Both the position numbers and the translations under genes were made by a program. The notes below the pieces were generated by a model. The model ran no database searches. It was given only the letters and a program-made list of their open reading frames with translations, and was not told the DNA's origin. Shown piece after piece: positions 63,901-64,000 of a stretch of 64,000 bases of DNA. This DNA comes from Capra hircus (lineage: Eukaryota > Chordata > Mammalia > Artiodactyla > Bovidae). The stretch's first letter is position 1, and each line of letters opens with the position of its first letter. The stretch spans positions 42,204,036-42,268,035 of the forward strand of contig NC_030820.1 of assembly GCF_001704415.2 (NCBI RefSeq). Reading direction: 5' to 3'.

Positions 63901-64000
63901 TGACTTTGGGCTTGGCAATGAATTCATGAATCTTAGAAATTGTGTGCTTAGTCTTAGAAATAGTAATACATAATAAAACAAGGGCAGCTAGCTCCACAGC
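60962..64000 (+). other. GDI2: GDI2 intron 1 (5' part)
   Basis: After the CpG island it becomes AT-rich and unusually free of SINEs compared with the intergenic region. It has a poly-T run at 61403-61423. No second GDI2 exon was found to the window's end. Confidence 0.8.

Overview
This is a nuclear genomic window from a ruminant (cattle, sheep, goat or a close relative). The evidence is three CpG-island promoters with vertebrate multi-exon genes, about ten BovB (RTE-type) LINE fragments plus one nearly full-length copy, and dozens of tRNA-Glu-like ruminant SINEs of the Bov-tA/Bov-A2 type. There are no bacterial or viral genes. Gene names come from recognising encoded protein sequence; no database search was run.

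Layout: (1) 1-2.2 kb holds ABHD12 exon 1 on the minus strand with its CpG-island promoter; the rest of ABHD12 lies to the left. (2) 2.2-4.9 kb is repeats and unassigned sequence. (3) 4.94-6.26 kb is a collapsed partial copy of the 3' half of ANKRD16 on the plus strand. (4) 6.34-13.5 kb is a truncated, intron-containing FBH1 pseudogene on the minus strand, with L1 and SINE insertions in its introns. (5) 13.2-14.5 kb is a CpG island from which FBH1 and ANKRD16 diverge. (6) 14.18-27.09 kb is ANKRD16 on the plus strand: seven coding exons that join in frame to a 371-residue protein. (7) 27-60 kb is intergenic and dominated by BovB, SINE and L1 3' ends, with a broken TMEM37 retrocopy at 42.7-43.3 kb. 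(8) 60.2-64 kb is the GDI2 CpG-island promoter, first coding exon and part of intron 1.

The main discovery is the arrangement itself. From general knowledge of human gene order, ABHD12 is on 20p11 next to GINS1, while GDI2-ANKRD16-FBH1 is on 10p15. Finding ABHD12 about 12 kb from ANKRD16 means the window spans an evolutionary chromosome junction between segments homologous to human 20p and 10p, which fits cattle chromosome 13. At the junction there is a tandem-like order of ANKRD16-fragment(+), FBH1-fragment(-), intact ANKRD16(+). The fragments carry microhomology deletion joints, lost splice sites, frameshifts and a stop. This suggests the rearrangement came with a local duplication of the FBH1-ANKRD16 pair, after which the spare copies decayed.

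The three live genes are not a pathway: ABHD12 is an ER lysophosphatidylserine lipase, ANKRD16 is a proofreading partner of alanyl-tRNA synthetase, and GDI2 recycles Rab GTPases. ANKRD16 and GDI2 are old same-strand neighbours; ABHD12 is a new one.
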